Counted from the first letter of the stretch, positions 1 through 8,205 are shown. The stretch: 64,000 bases of DNA from Streptomyces wedmorensis (GCF_000716445.1 NZ_JNWK01000012.1:62001-126000), one strand, 5' to 3'. Program-made: numbers and translations. Notes: generated by a model from the sequence alone, not told the origin.

Positions 1-1185
1 GTCGCCCCCGGCTTCGACGGCGCAACCTGGCTCGACCTGGGCCGCGACGACGGAAAGTCGGTCCGCATCCACCCCACCGGCTGGAAGATCCTCACCCCCG
101 ACCCCCGCGAGGTGTCCTGGCGGCGCACCCAGCTCACCGGCGAGCTTCCGCTGCCCGTCGAGAAGACCAACGGCAAGGGCATCGACCTGCTGATGCGCCT
201 GTGCAACTTCGCCAACGCCCAGGGCGAGAGCCTGGCCCTGGCCTGGCTGATCGGCTGCCTGGGACCGTCCGCGCCCGTCCCGGCCCCGTTCCTCACCGGC
301 CCCCAGGGCGCGGGCAAGTCCACCGCCGGCCGGATGCTCGTACGGATCATCGAGGGCATGAGCGGCGACCTGCGCCGCGCCCCGAAGGACGAGGAGAACC
401 TGATCACGGCCGTCGCGGCCGGATGGGTCACCGCCCTGGACAACCTCTCCCACCTCGGCCCGGACCTGTCCGACCTCATGTGCTGCATCGTCACCGGCGC
501 CGAGACCATCAAACGCGCCCTGTTCACCGACGGCGACGTCGTCCGCTCCCGATACCGGCGCCCGCTGCTGCTGACCGGCATCGACGTCGGCGTCATCCGC
601 CCCGACCTCGCCGAACGACTCCTCCCCCTCCGCCTGGAGCGCCCGCGGGTGCGGCGCACCGAGGCGGAACTGTGGGCGGAGTTCGAAGACGTGCTGCCCG
701 TCATCCTCGGTTCCGTCCTCGACCTGACCGTCCAGGTCCGCTCCGCTCAGGCCGACATCCCCACCGACCTGCGCATGGCCGACTTCGCCCACCTCTGCGC
801 CCGGCTCGACGCCGCGGGCAGTCTCGGCGCGCTGGACGCCTACCGGGCCAGTCTCGACGACCTTAACGACGACGTCATCGAAGGCGACCTGCTCGCCCAG
901 ACCGTCCTCAAGCACGCCGCCGGCATCGACCCGGGCACGGAGGTCCGGATGACGTCTTCGGAGTGGCTGCACGGCCTCACCCAGCTCTACAGCGGCGAGG
1001 ACATCCGCCCGCTGCCCAAGGGGTGGCCGACGACCGGCAAGGTCCTCTCTGACCGCCTCAAGCGCCTCCAGCCCGTCCTCGCCGCCCGCGGCGTCCTCGT
1101 CGACTGGGGCCGCACCCGCACCGCCCGCTACATCGAGATGACCCGCCCCACGCCCCCGGCCGACGAGCAGGGGCCGATGTTCTGA
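1..1185 (+). CDS. replication-associated ATP-binding protein, 5'-truncated by window edge
   Basis: The reading frame is open from base 1, so the gene starts outside the window; the GTG at 112 is internal. A Walker A motif (GPQGAGKST) is encoded near 298-324 and a Walker-B-like stretch (TALDN) near 430-445. Conserved text such as SRYRRPLLLTG and a later DLAERLLPLRLE resembles the P-loop ATPase/helicase domain found behind primase-polymerase domains in actinobacterial plasmids and integrative elements. Its place upstream of xis and int supports a role in element replication or excision. The exact family and any N-terminal domain cannot be judged from this fragment. Confidence 0.7.
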   Translation, partial: VAPGFDGATWLDLGRDDGKSVRIHPTGWKILTPDPREVSWRRTQLTGELPLPVEKTNGKGIDLLMRLCNFANAQGESLALAWLIGCLGPSAPVPAPFLTGPQGAGKSTAGRMLVRIIEGMSGDLRRAPKDEENLITAVAAGWVTALDNLSHLGPDLSDLMCCIVTGAETIKRALFTDGDVVRSRYRRPLLLTGIDVGVIRPDLAERLLPLRLERPRVRRTEAELWAEFEDVLPVILGSVLDLTVQVRSAQADIPTDLRMADFAHLCARLDAAGSLGALDAYRASLDDLNDDVIEGDLLAQTVLKHAAGIDPGTEVRMTSSEWLHGLTQLYSGEDIRPLPKGWPTTGKVLSDRLKRLQPVLAARGVLVDWGRTRTARYIEMTRPTPPADEQGPMF

Positions 1186-1215
1186 CCCGAACCACCGCGA
1201 GCGCTCGTGCACAGG

Positions 1216-1255
1216 CAAGAGGAGCACCCCCGCCCGGCCCGGGGTGCTCCTCTTG
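1216..1255 (+). terminator. rho-independent-type hairpin after the ATPase gene
   Basis: A perfect 15-bp inverted repeat (1216-1230 with 1241-1255) surrounds a 10-nt loop, 30 bp after the ATPase stop. It lacks a long U tract, as is common for terminators in high-GC actinomycetes. Confidence 0.8.
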
Positions 1256-1375
1256 CTGTTCTGGCGGCAGCGCCGCCCCTTGGAGAACGTGCCGCGCAGC
1301 GGCTCCCTCTTCACGACCGAAGGCGCACCCCAACACAGACACCTCCCTCTCTTTTCCTAAGAGAGGAGACACTGC

Positions 1376-1576
1376 GTCACCTGTGTCACCGGCGGCCCGA
1401 AAACCGCCGGTGAGCTGTGGTGACGTGGGGTGACGCAGAACCTGCTTCTTGTGTCACCCCACGTCACCCGCGTCACCGGTGACAGAGACCAGCGTCATCA
1501 GTGACACAGCCTGCAGAGCCCTACGTCACTGAAAACCTCAGGTCAGCCGCGTGCGCGACACGGATGACGCCGTGAC
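1376..1576. repeat. cluster of GTSAC motifs with inverted repeats upstream of xis
   Basis: Eleven copies of GTCAC or GTGAC lie in about 200 bp (1376, 1385, 1420, 1430, 1453, 1463, 1472, 1479, 1501, 1525, 1572). They build three symmetric structures: a 10-bp stem at 1386-1395/1404-1413, a perfect 16-bp inverted repeat at 1419-1434/1453-1468, and a 12-bp palindrome at 1472-1483. This gene-free stretch (1186-1678) probably holds a binding region for an element-encoded replication or regulatory protein. Function is inferred from arrangement only. Confidence 0.6.
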
Positions 1577-1678
1577 GCAGAAATCCTGACCTCGGACAGA
1601 TGCATCCGCTCCGAGGAGCCACCGAACTTCACCCCTGGCGCCTAGAACCACCAACCCGCAGCGAGCCGAAGGAGCCCG

Positions 1679-1906
1679 ATGGCAACCACCACGACGCCCC
1701 CGCCCGTCACCTCCATGCCGCTCCAACGGCGGCTGCACCCCGTTCCCGATGCCGCCTACGTGCTCGGCTTCGAGCGCACCACCGCGTGGGAGGAGATCCG
1801 CCTCGGCCGCCTCCGGACCGTTCGCGTCGGCCGGCGCCGGCTCGTACCCACGGAGTACATCGAGGAGTACATCGAGCTGCTGAAGCGCGAAGCCGACGCC
1901 GCCTGA
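1679..1906 (+). CDS. excisionase-like helix-turn-helix protein
   Basis: This 75-aa protein contains a small winged-HTH of the AlpA/excisionase type: a core (VPDAAYVLGFERTTAWEEI) followed by a beta-wing region (GRLRTVRVGRRRLVP) and an acidic C-terminal helix. AAGGAG at 1669-1674 sits at good distance from the ATG. It lies 67 bp before the integrase gene, as xis does in actinomycete elements, so it likely bends DNA and biases the integrase towards excision. It could instead be a transcriptional regulator of the element; the size and neighbour favour Xis. Confidence 0.75.
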   Translation: MATTTTPPPVTSMPLQRRLHPVPDAAYVLGFERTTAWEEIRLGRLRTVRVGRRRLVPTEYIEEYIELLKREADAA

Positions 1907-1920
1907 CAAGCCGACACCCC

Positions 1921-1948
1921 GGAGGCCGCGCCGTCAGGCACGGCCTCC
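1921..1948 (+). terminator. hairpin between xis and int
   Basis: An 8-bp perfect stem (1921-1928 with 1941-1948) lies between the xis stop and the int start. It may end or attenuate xis transcription so that integrase is made at a lower level. Confidence 0.4.
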
Positions 1949-1973
1949 TCCGTTTCCGAGAGGCCCTCACACC

Positions 1974-3143
1974 TTGACCAACAGCGACCCCACACCGCGC
2001 AAGAAGGCGGCGAATGGTGAGGACTCGATCTACTGGGACAAGTCCAAGAACCGATACATCGGCGCCATCTCGCTCGGGTACGAGCCGAACGGGAATCGAC
2101 GACGCTCGAAGGTCTCGGGGAAGACGAAGACGGAAGTTCGAAGCAAGCTCCGCAAGCTCAGGGGCGAGCTGGAGGTGGGCGTTCAGTCCTCCGCGAAGAA
2201 CACCGTCGAGACCGCCGTGAACACCTGGCTCAACCGCGGCCTGCGCGGCCGGGACGAATCCAGCGTCAAGATGTACCGAAGCTTGGCCAAGAACCACGTC
2301 ATCCCCGACCTGGGGAAGGCCCGTGTTCACGAACTCTCCTCCGATGAGGTCGACGAATGGCTGACGGCGAAGTCCGAAGAGATCTCCCACGAGACTCTGA
2401 AGAGGATCCGTTCCGTTCTCCGTCGGTCGATCGCCCTGGCTCAACGCGACGGGAAAGTAGCGCGAAACGTCGTCGAGTTCGTCGAACTGCCACAGGGAAA
2501 GGAGGGCCGACCCAGTAAGTCCCTTTCCTTGGAGGAGGCGCACGCCGTCCTTCACACCAGGCAGGGAAGCTGGATCCACGCCTATGTAGTGCTGGCGTTG
2601 CTCGTGGGTGTCCGCACGGAGGAGGAACGGCCCCTCACCTGGTCCCATGTCCACATCGACACCGCGGGCGATGACCGCCCCTACGTCGACGTATGGCGGT
2701 CGGTCAGGAAGAAGGGCGAGACGAAGACACGCAAGAGCAAACGGTCACTGACCATGCCTCACCATGCGGCTGTTGTCCTGACACGGCATCGCCAGACGCA
2801 GCAGGAACAGTGCGCCGCCGACGGGGTCGAGTGGTCCGAGGAGCGACTTGTCTTTGGCCACCTCGACGGCACGCAGCGGAGTTCGACGAACGTCCTGCGC
2901 GAGCTGCGGTCCCTACTCAAGAGCGCCGGCCTCTCGGCGCCGAAGGCCTGGACGACCCGAGAGCTCCGCACGAGTTTCGTCTCTCTCCTGTCGGACCACG
3001 GGACGCCGATCGAAGTCATCGCCAGACTGGTCGGTCACAGCGGTACCGCGACGACGGAGACGGTCTACCGCAAGCAGATCCGTCCCGTGATCACGGAGGG
3101 GGCGGAAGCGATGGATGAGATCTTCCGCCCCAGCAAGGCGTAA
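1974..3143 (+). CDS. tyrosine site-specific recombinase (integrase)
   Basis: The 389-aa protein has an AP2-like arm-binding N-terminus (about 15-70), a SAM-like core-binding domain (about 75-170) and a C-terminal catalytic domain. Catalytic residues visible are R214 (GVRTEEE), R332 (TRELRTSF, where the usual preceding His is Arg, as in many actinobacterial integrases), H355 (LVGHS) and the nucleophile Y365 (TETVYRKQ). It should integrate and excise the element carrying it. Translation starts at a TTG (1974), which suggests low expression. Codon use is less GC3-rich than in the chromosomal genes to its right, consistent with transfer. Confidence 0.92.
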   Translation: MTNSDPTPRKKAANGEDSIYWDKSKNRYIGAISLGYEPNGNRRRSKVSGKTKTEVRSKLRKLRGELEVGVQSSAKNTVETAVNTWLNRGLRGRDESSVKMYRSLAKNHVIPDLGKARVHELSSDEVDEWLTAKSEEISHETLKRIRSVLRRSIALAQRDGKVARNVVEFVELPQGKEGRPSKSLSLEEAHAVLHTRQGSWIHAYVVLALLVGVRTEEERPLTWSHVHIDTAGDDRPYVDVWRSVRKKGETKTRKSKRSLTMPHHAAVVLTRHRQTQQEQCAADGVEWSEERLVFGHLDGTQRSSTNVLRELRSLLKSAGLSAPKAWTTRELRTSFVSLLSDHGTPIEVIARLVGHSGTATTETVYRKQIRPVITEGAEAMDEIFRPSKA

Positions 3144-3373
3144 CTGACCCGCCGTGGCTCCCTACTTGGCTCCCCCACCGTCCTTTCAGCCCTAGCCGAT
3201 GGCTGCGACCTGGGATTACGGCGCCCAGTAGCGAGCCACGGCGTTACCCGTGAGGTAATGCGGCCCTCCGGCCTTGCGGGGGGCCGGAGTTCGGGCGGGG
3301 CGCCGCTGGGGGACGGCCGTGGGTATCCTCGCGCCGGGTGGCCGAGAGCGGTCCCCCGGAGGGGGAGACAGAG
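3144..3373. other. element/chromosome junction region with inverted repeats
   Basis: This gap holds a 10-bp inverted repeat (3151-3160 with 3233-3242), an inner CTGGG/CCCAG pair (3210-3214 with 3224-3228) and a small TTACC/GGTAA hairpin (3244-3258). Integrase arm sites or the attachment core could lie here. I see no T-arm motif or other tRNA 3' remnant. Confidence 0.35.
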
Positions 3374-4582
3374 ATGGCGTGGAACAGGGAACGGGCCCGT
3401 TTGGTGGCCACCGCGGACGATCACAAGGTGACGCCGGCGGAACTCTTCTTCGACCTGGTGTTCGTGTACGCGATCACGCAGGTCACGGCCCTGATGGCGG
3501 CGGCGCCCTCGCCGGTGCGGGTGGTCGGCGGCATGGTCGTGCTGGCGCTGCTCTGGTGGTGCTGGTGCTGCTTCGCATGGCTGGGGAACGTCGTGAGGGC
3601 CGACTCCGGCGCCCTGTTCGCCGTCCTCGTGACGGTGATGGCAGTCGTCCTGATCGTGTCGCTCGCCGTGCCCCAGGTCTTCGCGGACACTCACGGCGGG
3701 CTGTCGGAACCACTGCTCTTCGTGCTCTGCTACGGAGCGGTCCGCGTCCTGCACCTCGCCTCGTACTGGATCTCCAGCCCCGGCGACGTCGCCCTGCGCG
3801 CCACCCTGCGGCGTACGGCGCTGGTGTCGGTGGCTCCCCCGCTGGTGCTGCTGCTGATCGGCAGCGCGTACAGCGGCCGGGTGCAACTCCTGCTGTGGCT
3901 CGGCGCGGTGGCCGTGGACTACGGCGGCGTCTACGTCACGGGCTCCTCCGGCTGGCGGGTCACCTCGCCCGGGCACTTCGCCGAGCGCCACGGCCTGATC
4001 GTGATCATCGCGCTCGGCGAGTCCATCGTGGCGATGGGCGTCGGGGTCTCCGGCTTCCCCCTCACCTTCGCCGTGCTCGGCGCCTCCGCCGCCGGGCTGC
4101 TCCTGTCGGCCGGGCTGTGGCGGCTGTACTTCCGCCAGCTCGGCGAGGCCGCCGAGCACCGCCTGACCTCGCTCGACGGAGACGACCGCACCCGCTTCGC
4201 CCGCGACGTCTACACCTTCCTGCACCTCCCGCTCGTCGCCGGCGTCGTCCTGTGCGCCCTCGGCATGAAGAAGGTCCTCCAGCAGGTCGCCGACACCGGA
4301 CACCACGGTCTCGCCGAGCCCCTGCACGGGGTCGTCGCCTGGTCCCTGACCGGCGGCGTCGGTGTCTTCCTCCTCGGCTCGGCCGCCATCGTGCTGCGCA
4401 CCTCGGGCCGCCGCCCCACCGCCCTCGCGGCCGGCGGCGTCTGCTGCCTGGCGGCCGGCCCGCTGGTCGGCCTCGTCCCCGCGCTCCTCGCCCTCGCCGT
4501 CCTCGCCACCGTCGCGGCGGCCCTGGTCGGCCTGCACGGCCGGCGTACGCCGGCGCCGGTGGGCGCGGTGGAGGCGGCCTGA
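3374..4582 (+). CDS. low temperature requirement protein A (LtrA) family membrane protein
   Basis: A 402-aa polytopic membrane protein whose N-terminus carries the LtrA signature (PAELFFDLVFVYAITQV) followed by about ten hydrophobic segments. A second family motif, ERHGLIVIIALGESIVA, lies near mid-protein. LtrA proteins are named from a Listeria gene needed at low temperature; biochemical function is not established. The ATG at 3374 is chosen over the in-frame GTG at 3338 because a strong GGAGGGGGAG lies just upstream of it. It is the first gene outside the mobile element and appears monocistronic, ending at a strong hairpin. Confidence 0.85.
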   Translation: MAWNRERARLVATADDHKVTPAELFFDLVFVYAITQVTALMAAAPSPVRVVGGMVVLALLWWCWCCFAWLGNVVRADSGALFAVLVTVMAVVLIVSLAVPQVFADTHGGLSEPLLFVLCYGAVRVLHLASYWISSPGDVALRATLRRTALVSVAPPLVLLLIGSAYSGRVQLLLWLGAVAVDYGGVYVTGSSGWRVTSPGHFAERHGLIVIIALGESIVAMGVGVSGFPLTFAVLGASAAGLLLSAGLWRLYFRQLGEAAEHRLTSLDGDDRTRFARDVYTFLHLPLVAGVVLCALGMKKVLQQVADTGHHGLAEPLHGVVAWSLTGGVGVFLLGSAAIVLRTSGRRPTALAAGGVCCLAAGPLVGLVPALLALAVLATVAAALVGLHGRRTPAPVGAVEAA

Positions 4583-4606
4583 TCCGGGACGCCGCGCACG
4601 GGGCGG

Positions 4607-4647
4607 CCCGCGGCCGGGCGGCGGTACGGCAGCCGCCCGGCCGCGGG
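4607..4647. terminator. bidirectional terminator hairpin
   Basis: A perfect 16-bp stem (4607-4622 with 4632-4647) with a 9-nt loop lies between the convergent LtrA-like gene and the small minus-strand gene at 4661. Confidence 0.85.
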
Positions 4648-4660
4648 GGATGCCGCCGGT

Positions 4661-4813
4661 TCAGCGGGCGCGCTTCTCCGGCGGCGTCGGCGGTTCGGGC
4701 ACCGGGGCGGGTGCCGGGGCCGCGGCGTCCGCCGCGGAACGGTCGGCGCGCTGGGCACGCGAGGCCTCCGCGCGCAGCAGGGCCTGGAGGACGGCGTACG
4801 GGTCGACGGGCAT
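4661..4813 (-). CDS. small hypothetical protein, 50 aa
   Basis: A short ORF on the minus strand encodes a protein starting MPVDPYAVLQALLRAEASRA and ending in a proline/alanine tail (PVPEPPTPPEKRAR). A clear GAGGAG Shine-Dalgarno lies 7 nt before the ATG and a strong terminator follows the stop, so expression is credible. The N-terminal half is predicted helical; the tail is likely disordered. No function is recognised. Confidence 0.6.
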   Translation of the reverse strand: MPVDPYAVLQALLRAEASRAQRADRSAADAAAPAPAPVPEPPTPPEKRAR

Positions 4814-4872
4814 GACGAAGCTCCTCGTGGTGCGGGGGTGATGGAGGGGGACTGCCGAGAGGCGCGGGCCTC

Positions 4873-5256
4873 TCAGCAGCGCATCACCACACGCCGGAGC
4901 GCGTCGCCGCGCGGGGCGGGTACGAGGACGGGCGCGGGGGTTCGACGGCGCACGGGGGCGCCGTGGGGTCCGCGGCCGGAGCGGGCGGGCCGCAGGCCGG
5001 TGCGGTGCCGGCGGGTCCGGCCGGTGAGTCCGGCATCGGCGCCGGCCGGGTCGTGCGTCTCGCCGCCCGGGTCGGACGCCGGGGACGCGGCCGCCGCGCG
5101 GAGTTCGACGGCGGGGAGGCCGGCCGTGGCGCCGGCGCCGCACAGCGCGGCGAGGACCAGGAGCAGCGCGATCAAGCGGTGGCCGGCCCTGTCCGGGCGC
5201 GCCCGCCGCCCCGCCGGGGCGGCGGGCGCGGCGGTCGGTCCGGACACGGGGCTCAC
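4873..5256 (-). CDS. putative small secreted or membrane-anchored protein
   Basis: A 127-aa ORF has one hydrophobic helix at about residues 27-44 (LIALLLVLAALCGAGA) after a basic stretch, typical of a signal anchor, then an Ala/Gly/Pro-rich region and a short C-terminus (ALRRVVMRC). The start is a GTG with only a weak ribosome site. Composition beyond residue 60 is arginine- and proline-rich, which also arises in non-coding frames of GC-rich DNA, so this call is tentative. Confidence 0.4.
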   Translation of the reverse strand: MSPVSGPTAAPAAPAGRRARPDRAGHRLIALLLVLAALCGAGATAGLPAVELRAAAASPASDPGGETHDPAGADAGLTGRTRRHRTGLRPARSGRGPHGAPVRRRTPAPVLVPAPRGDALRRVVMRC

Positions 5257-5401
5257 GGAGATCCGTACTGCCCCGTCCGGCGGCGCCGGCGGCGCCGGGA
5301 AGGCGAGTTCCGCCCGGGCGGCCTACAGCGGGGGCGCCGGATTCACCGCACCGGCGGTCACTCCGCCGACCTCGTCCGGTAACGGCGGACAGGCGTCCGC
5401 A

Positions 5402-7543
5402 TCAGTGGTTCTTGTCCGGCACGACCGGCCCGTCGATCGGAAGAGCTGATTCCGATTCGCGTGTGGGCGGAGAAGTCTCCAGGGGTACCTGGGGACCCGA
5501 CGACTCGCGGAGCCAGCGTCGCAGGACGCGGTGGACGTGCTCGGCGCCGACGAGTTCCCCGCCCGGGGCGACGGGCGGCGAGAGGTCCGGCGGCGACAGC
5601 AGGAAGGGCTGCGACTGCTCGCCGCCGAGGCCGCCGTGGGAGCCGATCTGCTCCTCGAAGGCGTGCACGGTCCCGGTCGCCGGGTCGTACATCGAGTTGA
5701 CCATGATGTCGGCGACGTGCGGGAAGCCGTCGGTGCGCCGTACGGCCTGTGCCGCGCCCGGTCCGAAGACGGCCAGCGGGCCGTCGTCGGCGAGCTCGGC
5801 GACCGGCACCTCGGCCCCGTCGCGGGCGAGGACCACGGAGCCGTGCTCGGCGCTCGCCACGAGGACGAAGCCGACGCCCGGATGGTGCGCGAGGGTGCGC
5901 AGGAGCGCCGGGTGGCGCCGGTCGATCTCCTCGCGGGTCATCCGGTGCGGCACGTCGGGGAAGGAGACGAGACCGAGGTTGCCCGAGGCGAGCACCACCG
6001 GTTCCGACGGCCGCGCGGGCAGCTCTCGCGCCGTCTCGCCGGTCTCGTCGACCGGCCGGTGCAGCGCGCTGCGCAGCGCGTCCCTCGCGGCGTCCCGCGC
6101 TTCCGAACCGCTGCGGGTACGGCGCACCCGGCGCGGCACCGGAAGCCCGCACCCGGCCCGCACGAGGTCCTTGAGCGTCAGCCCGTACGCCCCTTCGAAG
6201 GTCTCGCCGGGACTCTGCCCGTGGTCGGAGAGGAGCACGATCCGGTACGGCCGCGGGGCGTGCTCCGCGACGGTGGCGATGAGCCCGATCGCGCGGTCGA
6301 GCCGGCGCAGCACCTGGTCGGTGTCACGACCGTGCGGGCCCGAGTGGTGCGCCACCTCGTCGTAGGCCACCAGGTCGGCGTAGACGGCGGTCCGCCCGGC
6401 CAGCATGTCGCCCATCACGGCGGAGACGACGACGTCCCGCTCGACGACCGTCGCGAAGGCGCGGACGAAGGGGTACGTGCCGCCGCGCGAGACCCGCGGG
6501 GTCTGCCGGCGCAGCCGGGCCCGGGTCGACTGGCACACCTCGCGGACGCACTCGGTGACGAGCGATCCGGCGGTGCGGACGGCGTTGGCCGGGTCGGAGA
6601 AGTAGGCGAAGTAGCCGGCCCGGGAGCGGTTGCGCCGGCCGCGCCGCGCGGCCATCGAGAGGACGAGCGCGAGCTGGTCGGCACCGCCGCTGAAGAGGTT
6701 GCCGCGGGAGGCGCCGTCGAAGGTGAGCAGCCCGCCGTCGCCGGTGCGGCGCACGGCCCGGCGCTGGAGCTCGACGGCACTGGCCGGCCGGTTCGACACC
6801 ATCAGGCGGCCGGTGTCCTTCTCGTACCAGCGGAAGGCGGGCACGTCCTCGTTGGAGCCGTGCAGGATGCCGAGCTGGCTGGCGCCGGTCTGGCTCGACC
6901 AGTCGGTGCGCCAGGGCGTGAGCCGGTGCCCGGCCTCCAGCCAGCCCGCGACGGTCGGCATGAGGCCGTCGGCGACGGCTCCCCGCAGCACGTGGTGGCC
7001 GACGCCGTCCAGCTGGAGGAAGACGGTCCCGGGGACCGCTTCCGGCGCGTCGCCCGGGTCGCGGGGCCGGGTGCGGCCGGTGAGCCGGTACAGCCGGCGG
7101 CGGTAGGCGTCGTCGTCGCGGACGGCCAGGCCCGTGGAGGTGGCGGAGGCGACGGCGGACATCACCGCGGCGACCACGACGGCGGTCTCCGGGTCGGCGG
7201 CGCCACGCCCGTCGGGGATCAGCCAGAGCGCGACGAGCAGCATCGAGCCGTTGAGGAAGAAGACGAGCAGGCCGAGGAGGAGTGCGGGGACGAGCAGCAG
7301 GGCCCGGACGAGCACCGGCCAGACCAGCGCGCCGAGCAGACCGAACGCGCCCGCGGCCGTGGCGGCGGTGAGCGCGGTCCTCGTGAAGCTGTCGCCGTCG
7401 GCGGACTGGAGCTGGAAGTCGGGCAGCAGACCGGCCAGGACGAGCATGGTGAGCGTGGACACCGCCCAGACCGCGGCCACCCGCGCCACCGTCCTGCCCG
7501 CGGACCGCCAGCGGTCGGCGCCACCCCATCGCCCGTCACCCAC
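5402..7543 (-). CDS. phage-holin-like membrane domain fused to type I phosphodiesterase/alkaline-phosphatase-fold domain
   Basis: A 713-aa fusion. The first 110 or so residues form about four membrane helices like the holin-IV-type domain of actinobacterial membrane proteins. The rest is an alkaline-phosphatase-superfamily hydrolase: a metal-binding Asp in FLQLDGVGHH, a probable nucleophile region (QTGASQLGILHG), YADLVAYDEVAHH and the late metal ligands VLLSDHGQS. It probably hydrolyses a phosphodiester or phosphomonoester at the membrane surface; the substrate is unknown. GTG at 7543 is chosen over the TTG at 7588 because AAAGGTGAAG lies just before it. Confidence 0.8.
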   Translation of the reverse strand: MGDGRWGGADRWRSAGRTVARVAAVWAVSTLTMLVLAGLLPDFQLQSADGDSFTRTALTAATAAGAFGLLGALVWPVLVRALLLVPALLLGLLVFFLNGSMLLVALWLIPDGRGAADPETAVVVAAVMSAVASATSTGLAVRDDDAYRRRLYRLTGRTRPRDPGDAPEAVPGTVFLQLDGVGHHVLRGAVADGLMPTVAGWLEAGHRLTPWRTDWSSQTGASQLGILHGSNEDVPAFRWYEKDTGRLMVSNRPASAVELQRRAVRRTGDGGLLTFDGASRGNLFSGGADQLALVLSMAARRGRRNRSRAGYFAYFSDPANAVRTAGSLVTECVREVCQSTRARLRRQTPRVSRGGTYPFVRAFATVVERDVVVSAVMGDMLAGRTAVYADLVAYDEVAHHSGPHGRDTDQVLRRLDRAIGLIATVAEHAPRPYRIVLLSDHGQSPGETFEGAYGLTLKDLVRAGCGLPVPRRVRRTRSGSEARDAARDALRSALHRPVDETGETARELPARPSEPVVLASGNLGLVSFPDVPHRMTREEIDRRHPALLRTLAHHPGVGFVLVASAEHGSVVLARDGAEVPVAELADDGPLAVFGPGAAQAVRRTDGFPHVADIMVNSMYDPATGTVHAFEEQIGSHGGLGGEQSQPFLLSPPDLSPPVAPGGELVGAEHVHRVLRRWLRESSGPQVPLETSPPTRESESALPIDGPVVPDKNH

Positions 7544-7662
7544 GCCCGCTTCACCTTTCACCCGTTTCCTGTCCCAAGCGTGGCACAACGCCCAGGACCG
7601 GTGCGGTGAACGGATGACGGCGGGCGGCCCGGGTGTGTCAGGTCGACCGCGGACGACGACCG

Positions 7663-7757
7663 GTCAGGAGCCGTCGCGCCGGGCCCGTCAGGAGCCGTCG
7701 CGTCGAGCCCGCCGGACGGGAGCCGCCGCGCCGGACCCGGCTCGTCAGGAGCCGTCG
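7663..7757. repeat. three copies of a gene's last codons
   Basis: The 14-mer GTCAGGAGCCGTCG occurs at 7663-7676, 7687-7700 and 7744-7757. The last copy is the 3' end of the gene at 7745-8149 (codons for Asp-Gly-Ser-stop on the minus strand); the other two lie just downstream of that stop. A degenerate copy lies near 7709. Confidence 0.75.
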
Positions 7758-8149
7758 TACCCCGCGGTCGGCATGGAGAGGCGGCGGTGGACGCCCGCCT
7801 TGGCCGCCGCGTCGTAGGACGGCTCGTCGGGTCGGACGGTCTCCAGCCGCACCCCGCGCCGCTCGCACTCGGCGCGGAAGCCGGGGACGGAGGTCAGCGC
7901 GCGGGCGAGGACGCGCTCGTTGGCGGCGACGAAGAGGTCGACCGCCCCCGCGTCCACGTCGGCCCAGAGCGCCTCGTGGTCGGGCCGGATGTCGTAGAAC
8001 AGCAGCTGGCGGGCGATCACGTAGCCCATGTCGTCGGCCCAGCGGGCGCAGATCGCGTGCTGGCCGCGCGTGTCGACAAGGAAGGGGTCGCTGTCCAGCT
8101 CTTCGAGCGGGGTGAGGCTGGCGATCGCCGCCACCCGAACGTCGTCCAT
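7745..8149 (-). CDS. hypothetical protein, 134 aa
   Basis: A soluble, acidic 134-aa protein beginning MDDVRVAAIASLTPLEEL, with good actinomycete codon bias and an ATG start. It has no signal peptide or membrane segment. Aromatic and charged residues are spread as in a folded globular domain (for example QLLFYDIRPDHEALWADVD). I do not recognise the family. It stands alone: downstream is an oppositely independent gene and upstream a divergent metallo-hydrolase 134 bp away. Its last codons are repeated twice just downstream of the stop. Confidence 0.65.
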   Translation of the reverse strand: MDDVRVAAIASLTPLEELDSDPFLVDTRGQHAICARWADDMGYVIARQLLFYDIRPDHEALWADVDAGAVDLFVAANERVLARALTSVPGFRAECERRGVRLETVRPDEPSYDAAAKAGVHRRLSMPTAGYDGS

Positions 8150-8189
8150 GGACCGACCCTACTGGGGAACGGCACGGCCGAACATCCTC

Positions 8190-8205
8190 CGGAGCGCTCT
8201 CCGGA
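8190..8205. promoter_or_regulatory. palindrome in divergent intergenic region
   Basis: CCGGAG-CGCT-CTCCGG (6-bp perfect arms) lies between the divergent genes at 8149 and 8284, followed by the near-direct repeat TTACGGAGTTACGGAA. It could be an operator for either gene; no regulator is suggested. Confidence 0.3.

Larger units (their letters stand above)
1..3242 (+). mobile_element. right-hand end of an integrated actinomycete element (AICE-like)
   Basis: A replication-type ATPase, a small HTH excisionase-like gene and a tyrosine integrase lie in that order on the plus strand, the usual rep-xis-int module of integrative and conjugative elements of actinomycetes such as pSAM2 or SLP1. The left part lies outside the window. 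The right boundary is not proven: it should fall between the integrase stop at 3143 and the first chromosomal gene at 3374. A 10-bp inverted repeat (3151-3160 with 3233-3242) is in this gap, but no tRNA 3' end was recognised, so the att site remains open. Confidence 0.65.

Noticed and set aside
1376..1576. GTSAC cluster as a CRISPR array
   Set aside because: Units are 5-16 bp, irregularly spaced and inverted, with no repeat-spacer periodicity or cas genes.
3150..3260. tRNA 3' end as attR of the element
   Set aside because: No T-arm consensus, acceptor pairing or CCA context was found on either strand.
3065..4537. Long minus-strand ORF of 490 codons antisense to the LtrA-like gene
   Set aside because: Composition is a repetitive Gly/Glu/Gln/Arg string typical of antisense frames in GC-rich DNA; the plus-strand gene has clear family motifs.
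5531..7609. 692-codon plus-strand ORF opposite the holin/phosphodiesterase gene
   Set aside because: Low-complexity antisense translation with no recognisable domain; the minus strand encodes a clear enzyme.
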